From Terrimesophilobacter bigeumensis (lineage in GTDB: Bacteria > Actinomycetota > Actinomycetes > Actinomycetales > Microbacteriaceae): 64,000 bases of DNA. Where the stretch lies: positions 27,076 to 91,075 of the forward strand of contig NZ_BAABAE010000005.1 of assembly GCF_039537265.1 (NCBI RefSeq). Direction: 5' to 3'. Made by a program: the position numbers and the translations under genes. This document shows positions 8,644-16,371 of the stretch, piece by piece (the stretch's first letter is position 1; the number at the start of each line of letters is the position of its first letter). The notes below the pieces were generated by a model. It ran no database searches. It worked only from the letters and a program-made list of their open reading frames with translations, and was not told where the DNA came from.

Positions 8644-8700
8644 CTTACCGAAATGCGACGAATTCCTTCTCCATGAGATTTTTTGGGGGAAATCGGTAAG
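8644..8700. promoter_or_regulatory. Inverted repeat in the lipoprotein/sigma divergent region
   Basis: CTTACCGA (8644-8651) is repeated inverted as TCGGTAAG (8693-8700), and the match extends to 10 of 11 bases. It lies in the 460-bp divergent region between the lipoprotein (8511, minus) and the sigma operon. A paired regulator site or a shared promoter element is possible; the rest of 8512-8730 holds only a small 8-bp hairpin near 8562-8585. Confidence 0.35.
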
Positions 8701-8730
8701 GAATGGCATCCGCGCGGACACTCACGAAGT

Positions 8731-8976
8731 ATGACCAGCTCACCCGCCCACCACTCCGGCATCCCGAAGACGGTTCCGGGGTTTCTGACGCGGCTGGAGA
8801 TCCGCTTCAGGCGCGAGGAGCTCCTTCGCGCGAGGGTCGACGAGATCACGGCCTACCGGCACGCGAAAGACCCGGCCTTCGATATTCACGCGCTCATCGA
8901 AGACGCTGAGGCTGGAGCTTGCGGGGCGACTCAGTACTCTGAGAGAGACGTCACAGAGAGAGGGGCCAGGTCATGA
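8731..8976 (+). CDS. Possible small protein translationally coupled to the sigma factor
   Basis: 81 aa. Its TGA overlaps the ATG of the sigma gene (ATGA), the same coupling as between the sigma and anti-sigma genes. The middle is charged and helical (RLEIRFRREELLRARVDEI) and there is no membrane segment. The ribosome site is weak and codon usage is only moderately typical, so it could be a chance frame in the sigma leader. Function unknown. Confidence 0.4.
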   Translation: MTSSPAHHSGIPKTVPGFLTRLEIRFRREELLRARVDEITAYRHAKDPAFDIHALIEDAEAGACGATQYSERDVTERGARS

Positions 8977-9707
8977 ACGAGACACTCGCTCTGCCCGTCG
9001 ACGACGAGTGTGACGGAATCCTTCGTGATGAGGATGATGAGCGGCGGTCGTGGCAACCTCACAGCGCCCCGATCAGCAACGAAGAATGGATGCGGCGGCT
9101 CACGACCACCGGCCGTGTCCGGGAGGATGCGATCGGGCACCTTCGTGAACTGATGCTCAGGGCGGCCGGGCATCAAGTGCATCGCATGCATGGGGTGGAC
9201 CGTATCGGTGCTGCCCGGGTCGAAGAAGTCGTGCACGCGGCCGCAGACGAGGCGACCCTGGTGGTTCTCTCCCGGCTCGATACGTTCGAGGGGCGCAGCC
9301 GGTTCACGACCTGGGCGTTCAAGTTCGGGGTTCTGCACGCGAGAGTCGAAATGCGGCGACTGGTGTGGCGCGACCGTGAGATCCAGCTGGACGACTCCTT
9401 CGACATCCCGACACCGGTCGACGACGCGCCAGAGGCCACTGCCGAAGTGAATGATCTGCACCAGGCGGTGCGGCGTGGTCTCGCCGAAGCGCTCACGCAG
9501 CATCAGCGCCGCATCGCGACCGCCCTGTTGATCGATGAGGTCCCCATCGATGTACTCGCCGAGCGGTTGGGAACGAGTCGGGGAGCGCTCTACAAGACTT
9601 TGCATGAATCGCGGAAGAAGCTGCGTGTCTACCTTGAAGCACGCGGCCTGCTCGATGCCGATTCGCGCAGTGAGAATCAAACCACACCGGTTTGGGAGAC
9701 AAGATGA
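8973..9707 (+). CDS. RNA polymerase sigma-70 family (ECF-like) sigma factor
   Basis: 244 aa. After an acidic N-terminus of about 35 residues, residues about 40-130 resemble sigma region 2 (SRLDTFEGRSRFTTWAFKF is the typical region 2.4 end), and about 165-230 resemble region 4, with a helix-turn-helix in VLAERLGTSRGALYKTLHES. It would direct RNA polymerase to a stress or envelope regulon. The next gene overlaps by ATGA and has a zinc anti-sigma-like motif, so the two form a sigma/anti-sigma pair. The divergent lipoprotein is a plausible target. The acidic extension is unusual for short ECF factors. Confidence 0.85.
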   Translation: MNETLALPVDDECDGILRDEDDERRSWQPHSAPISNEEWMRRLTTTGRVREDAIGHLRELMLRAAGHQVHRMHGVDRIGAARVEEVVHAAADEATLVVLSRLDTFEGRSRFTTWAFKFGVLHARVEMRRLVWRDREIQLDDSFDIPTPVDDAPEATAEVNDLHQAVRRGLAEALTQHQRRIATALLIDEVPIDVLAERLGTSRGALYKTLHESRKKLRVYLEARGLLDADSRSENQTTPVWETR

Positions 9708-10009
9708 TGCGAGAACAACCGAATCCCGAAACAAGCACGACACCGCCATGGGGCGACCCGGTGATCCGTGAGCTCATGCTGGACACGGACCCGTACCAGT
9801 CGTGCGACGACTGCTTCGATCAGATGGATGAGATGATCGAGGCCTTCATCACCGGGACGAGCACCTTCTCCGAGGCGTTCCGCGTGCATCTCCGCGGATG
9901 CCGGGCATGCTGCGAAGAAGCGCTTTCGCTGGCCGAGATCATCGCTCCGGAATACGGCAAGAACCCTGACACGGTGGGGACGGAGATCCAGCAGCTGGTG
10001 CGCGGGTAG
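9704..10009 (+). CDS. Anti-sigma-like zinc-binding protein
   Basis: 101 aa. It carries C34-x2-C37 and H62-x3-C66-x2-C69 (HLRGCRAC). The second is the ZAS-type anti-sigma motif, in which zinc is bound and thiol oxidation can release the sigma factor. There is no membrane segment, so it would be cytosolic. It is translationally coupled to the sigma gene. An in-frame TTG at 9692 is less likely than the ATG at 9704. The fold after the motif is short, and partner specificity is inferred from gene order. Confidence 0.75.
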   Translation: MMREQPNPETSTTPPWGDPVIRELMLDTDPYQSCDDCFDQMDEMIEAFITGTSTFSEAFRVHLRGCRACCEEALSLAEIIAPEYGKNPDTVGTEIQQLVRG

Positions 10010-10033
10010 GGCGCACACTCCCGCAGCGGATGG

Positions 10034-12040
10034 CTACATCGCGTCGCCGATGTAGGAGTACTTGATGAAGACCTCGGCGGCGAGGCCGGCCTCATCGAGC
10101 ACGCCCTGCACCGCGGTCATCATGTAGCGCGAGTCCCAGCCGAGGTAGAGGTGGTGGGTGGCGTCGAAGGCCTCCCACTCGCCGTTCCAGGCCTGCGATT
10201 CGAAGAGCGGGCCGCCACGGCGATCGCTGAACCGCACGACATCCGCCCGCGCATCCGCCCAGAGCCGCAGGAACACCCGGTGGAACAGGTGCTTGACGTC
10301 GTGCACCTCCCAGTGCTCTCCGCGGTACTCCACGTAGTCGAACTCGCGCTGCCAGCCGTGCGGCCAGCCGCGCCGTGAGTGGGCGTCGAGGATGGGCGTG
10401 AGCCCGTCGTCATCGATCTCGAGCGCGCCTGGCCGCTTCCAGAGAGTGAGGAACTGCTCGGTCAGCAGCGACGAACGCTCGGTGATCGCCGCAGTGCTCC
10501 AGGCCGGCACCTCGGCGAGCGACCGCGTCGCCGGGATCGCGCTCGAGGCGTAGAACCGGTCCCGCTTCACCGGGAAGGATGCCCCCAGCGCGCGCTCGAG
10601 AAGCGGCTCCTCCAGCAGGACGAGGTTGCCGAGGGTGGGGGCGAGGGCGCGGTGGCTGTTCTGCTCGTCCTCGGTGTAGTCCGCCCAGGCCCGCACACCG
10701 TCGCCGCTCCACGTGTCGAAGGGGGCCAGCGGGACGATGTGGTCGACCTCGGCATCCGTGCCGTCGACCCCGGCGAGCCGCCCGAGCACGTAGCCGGCGA
10801 AGGGAAGCTCCGCGTACTTGAGGGCGACGCGCACGCGCTCGTCGGAGGGGGTGATGCGGGCGATCGCACGCTCGAGACTCTCGACGCCGGCCTCGCGTGC
10901 GCGACACATCCGTGCCACGAGCCGATCGATGCTCACGCCGACGACGGCCCGGCGCAGGAGCAGCGACTGGACCTGCTCGAGCGTCTCGACCAGGGCCGCC
11001 TTCTCGATGTCCCCGCGCGCGTGGTCGTGGTACGCGCGGAGGACGAGCGGGTACATCCCGCGACCGAAGGCGTTGACCCAGGCGAGCTGACGTCCGATCT
11101 CGGCATCCTGTTCGAGCGATGGGTCCAGCAGGATGCGGTAGATCTCCGAGAACTCCCGCCACTCGGCCGCCTGCTGGCGCAGCGTTTCGAGGCCCAGCTG
11201 CGGGAACCGCTGCCGGAAGGCGTCGTACACCCCGCGTTCACCGGCGACCGCGACCTCGCGCCCGGTCGTCATGACGAGGTAGTGGCGCCAGAAGCTGCCG
11301 ATCGACTCGCCGGTGTTCTGCTCGATGGGCACCCAGAAGGAGTCCTCGATCTCGAGCTGCTCCTCGTGCGAGAGGCCCATGAGGAGGTAGTTGTGGATGA
11401 GCTCGTGATCGCGCAGCGGCGCGCCCGTGGAGTTGAGGCTCTCGAAGATCTGCTGCGCGTTCGCGTCGGTGCCGAGCGAGATGGCGACGTGCTCGAGCTT
11501 CTGCAGGCCGCGCCAGATCCTCGGCACCTCCTCACCACGCACCTGGCTGCGGAAGAAGGCGTAATTGTCGTCGAACCTCGAGTCGCGGGCATCGTGCTCG
11601 GAGAGTCGGCGATCGAGCACGACACTGTCGAAGATCTCGGCCCAGGCGCGGTGCGGGCGCAGGCGGGTCCGTGTCGGGTCGTCGGCGTGCACGAGCACGG
11701 CCGACAGTTCGGCCGCCAGCCCGGGATCGTCGTCCTTGACCGTGTGGTGCAGGGCGGCGATGAGCAGCATGAGCGTCGTGATGCGCTGTTGCCCGTCGAT
11801 GAGCACGAGCTCTCCGGATCCATCGCCGGCGTTCGCCGAGGACAGGATCGAACCGAGGAAGTGCCGGTGGCCGGGGCCGGCATCCGAGACGGCGCGGATG
11901 TCGGCGAGCAGCCGCTCGCATCCGCCGATGTCCCAGCGGTACTGCCGCTGGTACACCGGAACGACGATCGTGGCCTCGGAGGTCGAGAGCCAGCCGATGG
12001 TGCTGACTGCCGTGGCGTCGACGTTGGTGGCGGTGACCAT
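10034..12040 (-). CDS. DUF262/DUF1524 (GmrSD-like) nuclease with extra C-terminal domain
   Basis: 668 aa from the ATG at 12040 (AAGGAG upstream; an upstream TTG start would add 20 residues). The N-terminal DUF262 domain has VPVYQRQYRWD and the ParB/Srx-like NTPase motif LIDGQQRITTL. The middle carries the DUF1524 HNH motif EVDHIVPLAP followed by LGNLVLLEEP. About 120 further residues form an aromatic-rich domain I do not recognise. Relatives are single-gene type IV restriction systems acting on modified DNA. The canonical Asn late in the HNH motif is not evident. No methyltransferase or other defence gene adjoins it, so a defence role is inferred from family only. Confidence 0.88.
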   Translation of the reverse strand: MVTATNVDATAVSTIGWLSTSEATIVVPVYQRQYRWDIGGCERLLADIRAVSDAGPGHRHFLGSILSSANAGDGSGELVLIDGQQRITTLMLLIAALHHTVKDDDPGLAAELSAVLVHADDPTRTRLRPHRAWAEIFDSVVLDRRLSEHDARDSRFDDNYAFFRSQVRGEEVPRIWRGLQKLEHVAISLGTDANAQQIFESLNSTGAPLRDHELIHNYLLMGLSHEEQLEIEDSFWVPIEQNTGESIGSFWRHYLVMTTGREVAVAGERGVYDAFRQRFPQLGLETLRQQAAEWREFSEIYRILLDPSLEQDAEIGRQLAWVNAFGRGMYPLVLRAYHDHARGDIEKAALVETLEQVQSLLLRRAVVGVSIDRLVARMCRAREAGVESLERAIARITPSDERVRVALKYAELPFAGYVLGRLAGVDGTDAEVDHIVPLAPFDTWSGDGVRAWADYTEDEQNSHRALAPTLGNLVLLEEPLLERALGASFPVKRDRFYASSAIPATRSLAEVPAWSTAAITERSSLLTEQFLTLWKRPGALEIDDDGLTPILDAHSRRGWPHGWQREFDYVEYRGEHWEVHDVKHLFHRVFLRLWADARADVVRFSDRRGGPLFESQAWNGEWEAFDATHHLYLGWDSRYMMTAVQGVLDEAGLAAEVFIKYSYIGDAM

Positions 12041-12123
12041 CTTCGAGGTCTGCTCCTTGAGGGGTTCAGCGGTACTGCTGGACCCGGGCTCTCCGCACAA
12101 TGCCAGCCAGTACGCAGCCTACC

Positions 12124-12142
12124 CGATGTTAGGCTTACCTAA
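12124..12142 (+). promoter_or_regulatory. DtxR/IdeR-type iron box
   Basis: The 19 bp contain TTAGGCTTACCTAA and match the DtxR/IdeR consensus at about 15 of 19 positions by eye. The box lies 51 bp before the oxygenase ATG at 12194, where bound repressor would block transcription. It predicts induction under low iron. Confidence 0.7.
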
Positions 12143-12193
12143 GTTGGGCCTGTTAAAACGTGCTGGCCCCGAAGAAAGGTACCAATCCACCTC

Positions 12194-12967
12194 ATGGGTT
12201 ACATCAAATCCGCCGCGCTCGAAGAGACCGGCTACGTGGTCCTCGACCGCTACAACCAGGAGCTCGACCCGAAGGAATGGCTCGACATCGAGTTCGTCGA
12301 CTGGAAGTCGTCGGGCGAGACCCGCTTCGCGCCGCTGGCCTCCAAAGAGGGCGAGATCGAGTGCAATGGCTTCTGGCACGGGCAGAACCCCCGCACCGAC
12401 AAGGACGGCGTCTGGATCCCGTCCCAGGTCGAGAAGGCCCCGAACCTGACCCGCCGTGCCCTGGAGCCGGGCTCCAACGTCGGCCGCTGCCGCGTCATCG
12501 AGCTGCAGCCCACCGACTATGCGGACTGCCTCTACAACCTCCACCAGGACGACAACAACCGTCTCAACCCGGATGGCACCGGCTGGGTCGTGCGCGGATT
12601 CTTCAACCTCAGCGACGACAAAGACAGCTACTTCGTTCTGCGGGAGAACCGCACCGACCCGAGCATCGAGCACCACATCGCCCTCCCGGCCGGCGCCCAG
12701 CTCATCGTGGACACCCAGCGCCTGTGGCACGCCACAACCCACAACGGCGAGACGCCGCGCTATTGCCTCATCACGTCGTGGGAGTCCGGGCCGGAACTCG
12801 ACGCCTACATCGCCAAGTACAACGGCAAGTCCCGTGTGCCGAACTACGAGGTCTCGCAGGACATCCTGGATGCCGGCCAGGCCGAGCAGACTCGTCGTCT
12901 CGCCGAGCGCGCCGCCTACTACGCCGCCAAGGGCAAAGCCGAGGTCACCGCGATGAGCGAGGCCTGA
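12194..12967 (+). CDS. Putative 2-oxoglutarate/Fe(II)-dependent oxygenase, iron-regulated
   Basis: 257 aa, soluble. NLHQDDNN provides an HxD pair, and LWHATTHNGETPRYCLITSW provides a distal His and an Arg. This is the facial-triad plus Arg order of the double-stranded beta-helix 2OG oxygenases. The C-terminus is a charged helix with AERAAYYAAKGK. The ATG has AGAAAGG upstream. A DtxR/IdeR-like box just before it suggests expression when iron is scarce, so siderophore modification or iron release is plausible, but no siderophore genes are nearby. The enzyme assignment rests on motif order only. Confidence 0.65.
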   Translation: MGYIKSAALEETGYVVLDRYNQELDPKEWLDIEFVDWKSSGETRFAPLASKEGEIECNGFWHGQNPRTDKDGVWIPSQVEKAPNLTRRALEPGSNVGRCRVIELQPTDYADCLYNLHQDDNNRLNPDGTGWVVRGFFNLSDDKDSYFVLRENRTDPSIEHHIALPAGAQLIVDTQRLWHATTHNGETPRYCLITSWESGPELDAYIAKYNGKSRVPNYEVSQDILDAGQAEQTRRLAERAAYYAAKGKAEVTAMSEA

Positions 12968-12989
12968 TCCTCGCCTGACGTCACGAGGG

Positions 12990-13016
12990 GCCCGGTCATT
13001 CGACCGGGCCTTTCGT
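12990..13016 (+). terminator. Rho-independent terminator
   Basis: GCCCGGTC (12990-12997), loop ATTC, GACCGGGC (13002-13009), then CTTTCGTCT. It lies 22 bp after the oxygenase stop and before a convergent gene. Confidence 0.85.
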
Positions 13017-13043
13017 CTGCCCGGACTGCGCTGCCAGGCGCGG

Positions 13044-13682
13044 TTACAGGTCGATCGAGTCGCCGGGCTCGAGCGGGAAGAATTCGCCGCCGCCGGCCTC
13101 GGTCATGGCCTGGATGCGCGCGTTCGACATGGCCTTGCCGGCCACAGACAACACCATCTCGTGCACCGGGAAACTGCGCCTGGGCGCCACGGCCGTCACA
13201 TAGTCCATGACCTCGCCGATCTTCAGCCAGGGTGCTCCGGCGGGCACCGCGAGAGTCGGGACCTCGACGCCCTCCGGGATCGTGAAGGAGTCGCCCCCGT
13301 AGTAGAGCTCGTCGTCGATCAGGACACCGACGTTGTCGATGACGGGGATCGAGGAGTGGATGACGGCGTGGCGGCCACCGAAGAAGCGCAGGGAGAACGG
13401 CTCGACCTCGACCGTGTCGCCGGGCCCCACGACCTCGACCGCGAAACCGGATGCCGCAGCCGCGACGCCGGCGGGGCCGAAGATGCGCGCATCCGGATTG
13501 CGGTCGAGGATGCGTTCGAGCTGGTCGGCGGTCCAGTGATCCTGGTGCTCGTGGGTGATGACGATCGCGACGACGTTGCTCATGCCGACGAGCAGGGTCG
13601 TGAACGACCCCGGATCGAGGATGAGAGTCCTGCCGGCGCTCTCGATGATGAGGCAGGAGTGCTCCTGCTTGGTGACCTTCAT
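13044..13682 (-). CDS. Metallo-beta-lactamase-fold hydrolase (UlaG-like)
   Basis: 212 aa. HEHQDHW is the HxHxDH metal motif, GGRHAVIH and YGGDSF supply the later His and Asp, and FPVHEM the last His. The fold and length match MBL superfamily proteins of the UlaG/YycJ type, cytosolic hydrolases of many substrates. The specific reaction is unknown. The start lies about 30 bp from the csoR promoter on the other strand, so the two divergent transcripts may affect each other. Confidence 0.85.
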   Translation of the reverse strand: MKVTKQEHSCLIIESAGRTLILDPGSFTTLLVGMSNVVAIVITHEHQDHWTADQLERILDRNPDARIFGPAGVAAAASGFAVEVVGPGDTVEVEPFSLRFFGGRHAVIHSSIPVIDNVGVLIDDELYYGGDSFTIPEGVEVPTLAVPAGAPWLKIGEVMDYVTAVAPRRSFPVHEMVLSVAGKAMSNARIQAMTEAGGGEFFPLEPGDSIDL

Positions 13683-13704
13683 GGAGCAAGCCTATTGCGG
13701 TGGC

Positions 13705-13733
13705 TTGTCATAGATACCCCCTAGGGGTATGCT
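13705..13733 (+). promoter_or_regulatory. csoR promoter with operator inside the spacer
   Basis: TTGTCA (13705-13710) and TATGCT (13728-13733) are 17 bp apart. The spacer and -10 edge hold the palindrome ATACCCCCTAGGGGTAT (13714-13730), the G/C-tract form of CsoR-family operators. Transcription should begin near the ATG at 13741, giving a leaderless mRNA. Confidence 0.8.
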
Positions 13734-13740
13734 TGTGAGC

Positions 13741-14022
13741 ATGATCGCAGACTTGAAGAAACGCGCGCTGCACCGCAGCCGCATCCTCGAAGGCCAGATG
13801 CGCGGCCTCGAGAAGATGATCGACAACGAGGACTACTGCATGGATATCATCACGCAGTCCCTCGCCATCCAGAAGTCGCTGAGGAGCCTCAACAAGCTGC
13901 TCGTCGAGAACCACCTGCGCACGCACGTGAGCGACATGTTCGCTGCGGGCGGCGACAGCAGGGACCACGCGGTCGACGAACTGCTCAAGGTCTACGAGCT
14001 CGCGAATGTGAGGGGAGAATGA
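13741..14022 (+). CDS. CsoR/RcnR-family metal-sensing repressor
   Basis: 93 aa, all-helical DUF156 family. It should repress itself and the following ATPase and release DNA on metal binding. The expected ligands are Cys33 and His58, but the third position is His62, where copper CsoR proteins have Cys (C-H-C). C-H-H resembles the Ni/Co sensor RcnR, yet the regulated ATPase has a copper-type CPH motif. The ATG at 13741 is preferred because the ATG at 13729 lies in the operator. The stop overlaps the ATPase start (ATGA). Confidence 0.9.
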   Translation: MIADLKKRALHRSRILEGQMRGLEKMIDNEDYCMDIITQSLAIQKSLRSLNKLLVENHLRTHVSDMFAAGGDSRDHAVDELLKVYELANVRGE

Positions 14023-16193
14023 GCATGCACGAGCACCATCACACGGATTCGCCGGTCGATTCGACTTCTCCGGTCGAGCTGGCTTCTCCGGTCGATTCGA
14101 CTTCTCCGGTCGAGCTGGCTTCTCCGGTCGAGCTTGCCGAGACCCATCACGATCACTCAAGTCACGACCACCACGACCACTCCGGCCATGGCGACCACAG
14201 TCACCACGACCCGGCCCAGTTCCGCCGCAAGTTCTGGCTGAGTCTCATCCTCACCATTCCGACGCTCGTGTTCTCGCACGGCCTCCAGGACATCCTCGGC
14301 CTCAGCGGCCCGCGCTTCCCCGGCAGCCAGTACATCCCCGCGGTGTTCGGTCTGGCGATCTTCGTCTACGGCGGCTGGGTGTTCGTCACGGGAGCGGTCG
14401 CCGAGCTCCGGATGCGCCAGCCCGGCATGATGACGCTCATCTCCCTCGCGATCGTGGTCGCCCTCGGCTACTCCCTGGCTGTCACCCTCGGTCTGCCCGG
14501 CATGGACTTCTGGTGGGAGCTCGCCACCCTGATCACGATCATGCTCCTCGGGCACTGGATCGAGATGTCCGCCATCTCGGGCGCCCAAGACGCCCTCGGC
14601 GAGCTGGCGAAGCTCATTCCCGACGAGGCTGAGCTCGTGCACGGCGACCACATGATGACGGTGGCGGTGTCGAGCCTCGCGCTCGGCGACCACGTGGTCG
14701 TGAGGCCCGGGGCGCGGGTCCCCGTCGACGGGGTCGTCATCGAGGGGGAGTCCGACGTGGACGAAGCGCTCCTCACCGGGGAGTCGACCGCCGTCGACAA
14801 GGCGGAGGGGGCATCCGTCATCGCCGGCAGCATCAACGGCAGCGGCTCGCTCACCGTGCGCGTCGACAGGGTCGGCGGCGACACCGCGCTCGCGGGCGTC
14901 ATGCGGATGGTCGCGGACGCTCAGGCGAGCAAGTCCGGTGTGCAGGTGCTCGCCGACCGCGCGGCGGCCTGGCTCTTCTACATCGCGATCGCGGCCGCCC
15001 TCATCACGCTCGTCGTGTGGCTGCTGCTGCGCCCGGATGAGCCCAACTTCGTTCTGGAGCGGGTCGTCACCGTGCTCATCATCGCGTGCCCGCATGCGCT
15101 GGGGCTCGCAATCCCGCTCGTCGCCCAGATCTCGACCGCGCTCGGCGCGAAGAACGGCCTGCTCGTGCGCAACCGGCGCGCGCTCGAGGATGCGCGTCGC
15201 ATCGACGTGGTGCTCTTCGACAAGACCGGAACGCTCACCCGCGGCGAGCAGGGGGTCGCGGAAGTCGCTGTCGCCAACGATCACGATGCAGGCAGTGCCG
15301 ACACCGACGACGCCGAGGAGGCGAACCGAGTGCTCGCGCTCGCCGCGGCGGTCGAGGCGAAGGCGGAGCATCCGATCGGGCGGGCGATCGTCGCGGAGGC
15401 GAAGGCCAGGAAGCTCAGGGTGGAGCGAGCGTCGAAGTTCGAGGCGCTCCCGGGGCGTGGGGCGCAGGCATCCGTGGCCGGGCGAACCGCCACCGTCGCT
15501 AGCCGTCGCGTCGTCAACGAGCGCGGACTGCTCATGCCGGCGTCGCTCGTGCACGCCTCGCGTATGGCCGCCGAGGCGGGCCGGACGATCGTCTACGTCG
15601 TGGACGACGATGCGGTGCTCGGCATGATCGCGCTCGCCGACGTGGTTCGGGAGGAGTCGGCCGAGGCGGTGTCGGCACTGCGCAAGCGAGGCATCCGGGT
15701 GGCGATGCTCACCGGCGACTCACGTGAGGTCGCCGACTCGGTGGCTGCGCAGCTGGGCATCGAGGAGGTGTTCGCGGAGGTGCTTCCGGGCCAGAAGGCC
15801 GAGGTCGTGAAGCAGCTGCAGGCCGGGGGCACGGTCGTGGCGATGGTCGGCGACGGGGTGAATGACGCCCCGGCACTCGCGCAGGCGGATTTGGGCATCG
15901 CGATCGGCGCGGGCACGGATGTCGCGATCGAGTCGGCGGGGATCGTGCTCGCCTCGAGCGACCCGCGCGGCGTCGCGAAGGCGCTCACCCTCTCGCGCGC
16001 GACCTACACGAAGATGCAGCAGAACCTGTTCTGGGCGACCGGATACAACGTCGTGGCGATCCCGCTCGCGGCCGGCGTGCTCGTCGGCGCAGGCATCCTG
16101 CTGTCTCCGGCGCTCGGGGCCGTGCTCATGTCGGTGTCGACGATCGTCGTCGCCCTCAACGCGCAGCTGCTGCGCCGACTGCGCCTGCGCTAG
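14019..16193 (+). CDS. P1B-type copper-translocating ATPase (CPH type)
   Basis: 724 aa. It has a His/Asp-rich N-terminus (MHEHHHTD; HHDHSSHDHHDHSGHGDHSH) with an inserted SPVDST/SPVELA repeat, no CxxC metal domain, the TGES actuator motif (LLTGEST), CPH at Cys357 in the transport helix, DKTGTLT with the phosphorylated Asp401, and GDGVNDAPAL. CPH and a His-rich N-terminus define subgroup P1B-3, which exports copper. It is coupled to the CsoR-like repressor. The 18-bp DNA repeat coding the insertion recurs in leuC. A long inverted repeat follows the stop. Confidence 0.93.
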   Translation: MSMHEHHHTDSPVDSTSPVELASPVDSTSPVELASPVELAETHHDHSSHDHHDHSGHGDHSHHDPAQFRRKFWLSLILTIPTLVFSHGLQDILGLSGPRFPGSQYIPAVFGLAIFVYGGWVFVTGAVAELRMRQPGMMTLISLAIVVALGYSLAVTLGLPGMDFWWELATLITIMLLGHWIEMSAISGAQDALGELAKLIPDEAELVHGDHMMTVAVSSLALGDHVVVRPGARVPVDGVVIEGESDVDEALLTGESTAVDKAEGASVIAGSINGSGSLTVRVDRVGGDTALAGVMRMVADAQASKSGVQVLADRAAAWLFYIAIAAALITLVVWLLLRPDEPNFVLERVVTVLIIACPHALGLAIPLVAQISTALGAKNGLLVRNRRALEDARRIDVVLFDKTGTLTRGEQGVAEVAVANDHDAGSADTDDAEEANRVLALAAAVEAKAEHPIGRAIVAEAKARKLRVERASKFEALPGRGAQASVAGRTATVASRRVVNERGLLMPASLVHASRMAAEAGRTIVYVVDDDAVLGMIALADVVREESAEAVSALRKRGIRVAMLTGDSREVADSVAAQLGIEEVFAEVLPGQKAEVVKQLQAGGTVVAMVGDGVNDAPALAQADLGIAIGAGTDVAIESAGIVLASSDPRGVAKALTLSRATYTKMQQNLFWATGYNVVAIPLAAGVLVGAGILLSPALGAVLMSVSTIVVALNAQLLRRLRLR
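14046..14144 (+). repeat. 18-bp tandem repeat in the ATPase N-terminus (5 units)
   Basis: CCGGTCGA recurs at 14052, 14070, 14088, 14106 and 14124, exactly 18 bp apart. The units alternate between two forms and code SPVDST and SPVELA. The array ends in TGCCGAGACC (14135-14144). On the minus strand the unit reads GCTCGACCGGAGAAG, the same unit as the leuC array. Confidence 0.9.
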
Positions 16194-16200
16194 TCGTGTT

Positions 16201-16287
16201 GTCCCGAATGAAGGCATTCGGAGCCGGGCAGCCTGCGGATGCCATGCCCCGCGTGGGTCTCCGGCTCCGAATGCCTTCATTCGGGAC
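16201..16287. repeat. 27-bp perfect inverted repeat, long-stem hairpin
   Basis: Arms 16201-16227 and 16261-16287 are perfectly complementary over 27 bp with a 33-bp spacer. The left arm begins GTCCCGAATGAAGG. It starts 8 bp after the ATPase stop and 85 bp before the kinase gene. No T-tract follows. It may terminate transcription or form a double-stranded RNA processing signal; it could also be a small non-coding repeat element. Confidence 0.9.
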
Positions 16288-16371
16288 GTGGCGCGGCAGA
16301 AGCGTGCGATTCGGCGTCGAACTCCTTCGTTTCGTTCACCACGGAGGGGGCGAAACCGCCATAATCGGGGG

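Noticed and set aside
10379..12142. Plus-strand frame of 587 codons opposite the DUF262 gene
   Set aside because: Shadow of a gene with clear DUF262 and HNH motifs on the other strand.
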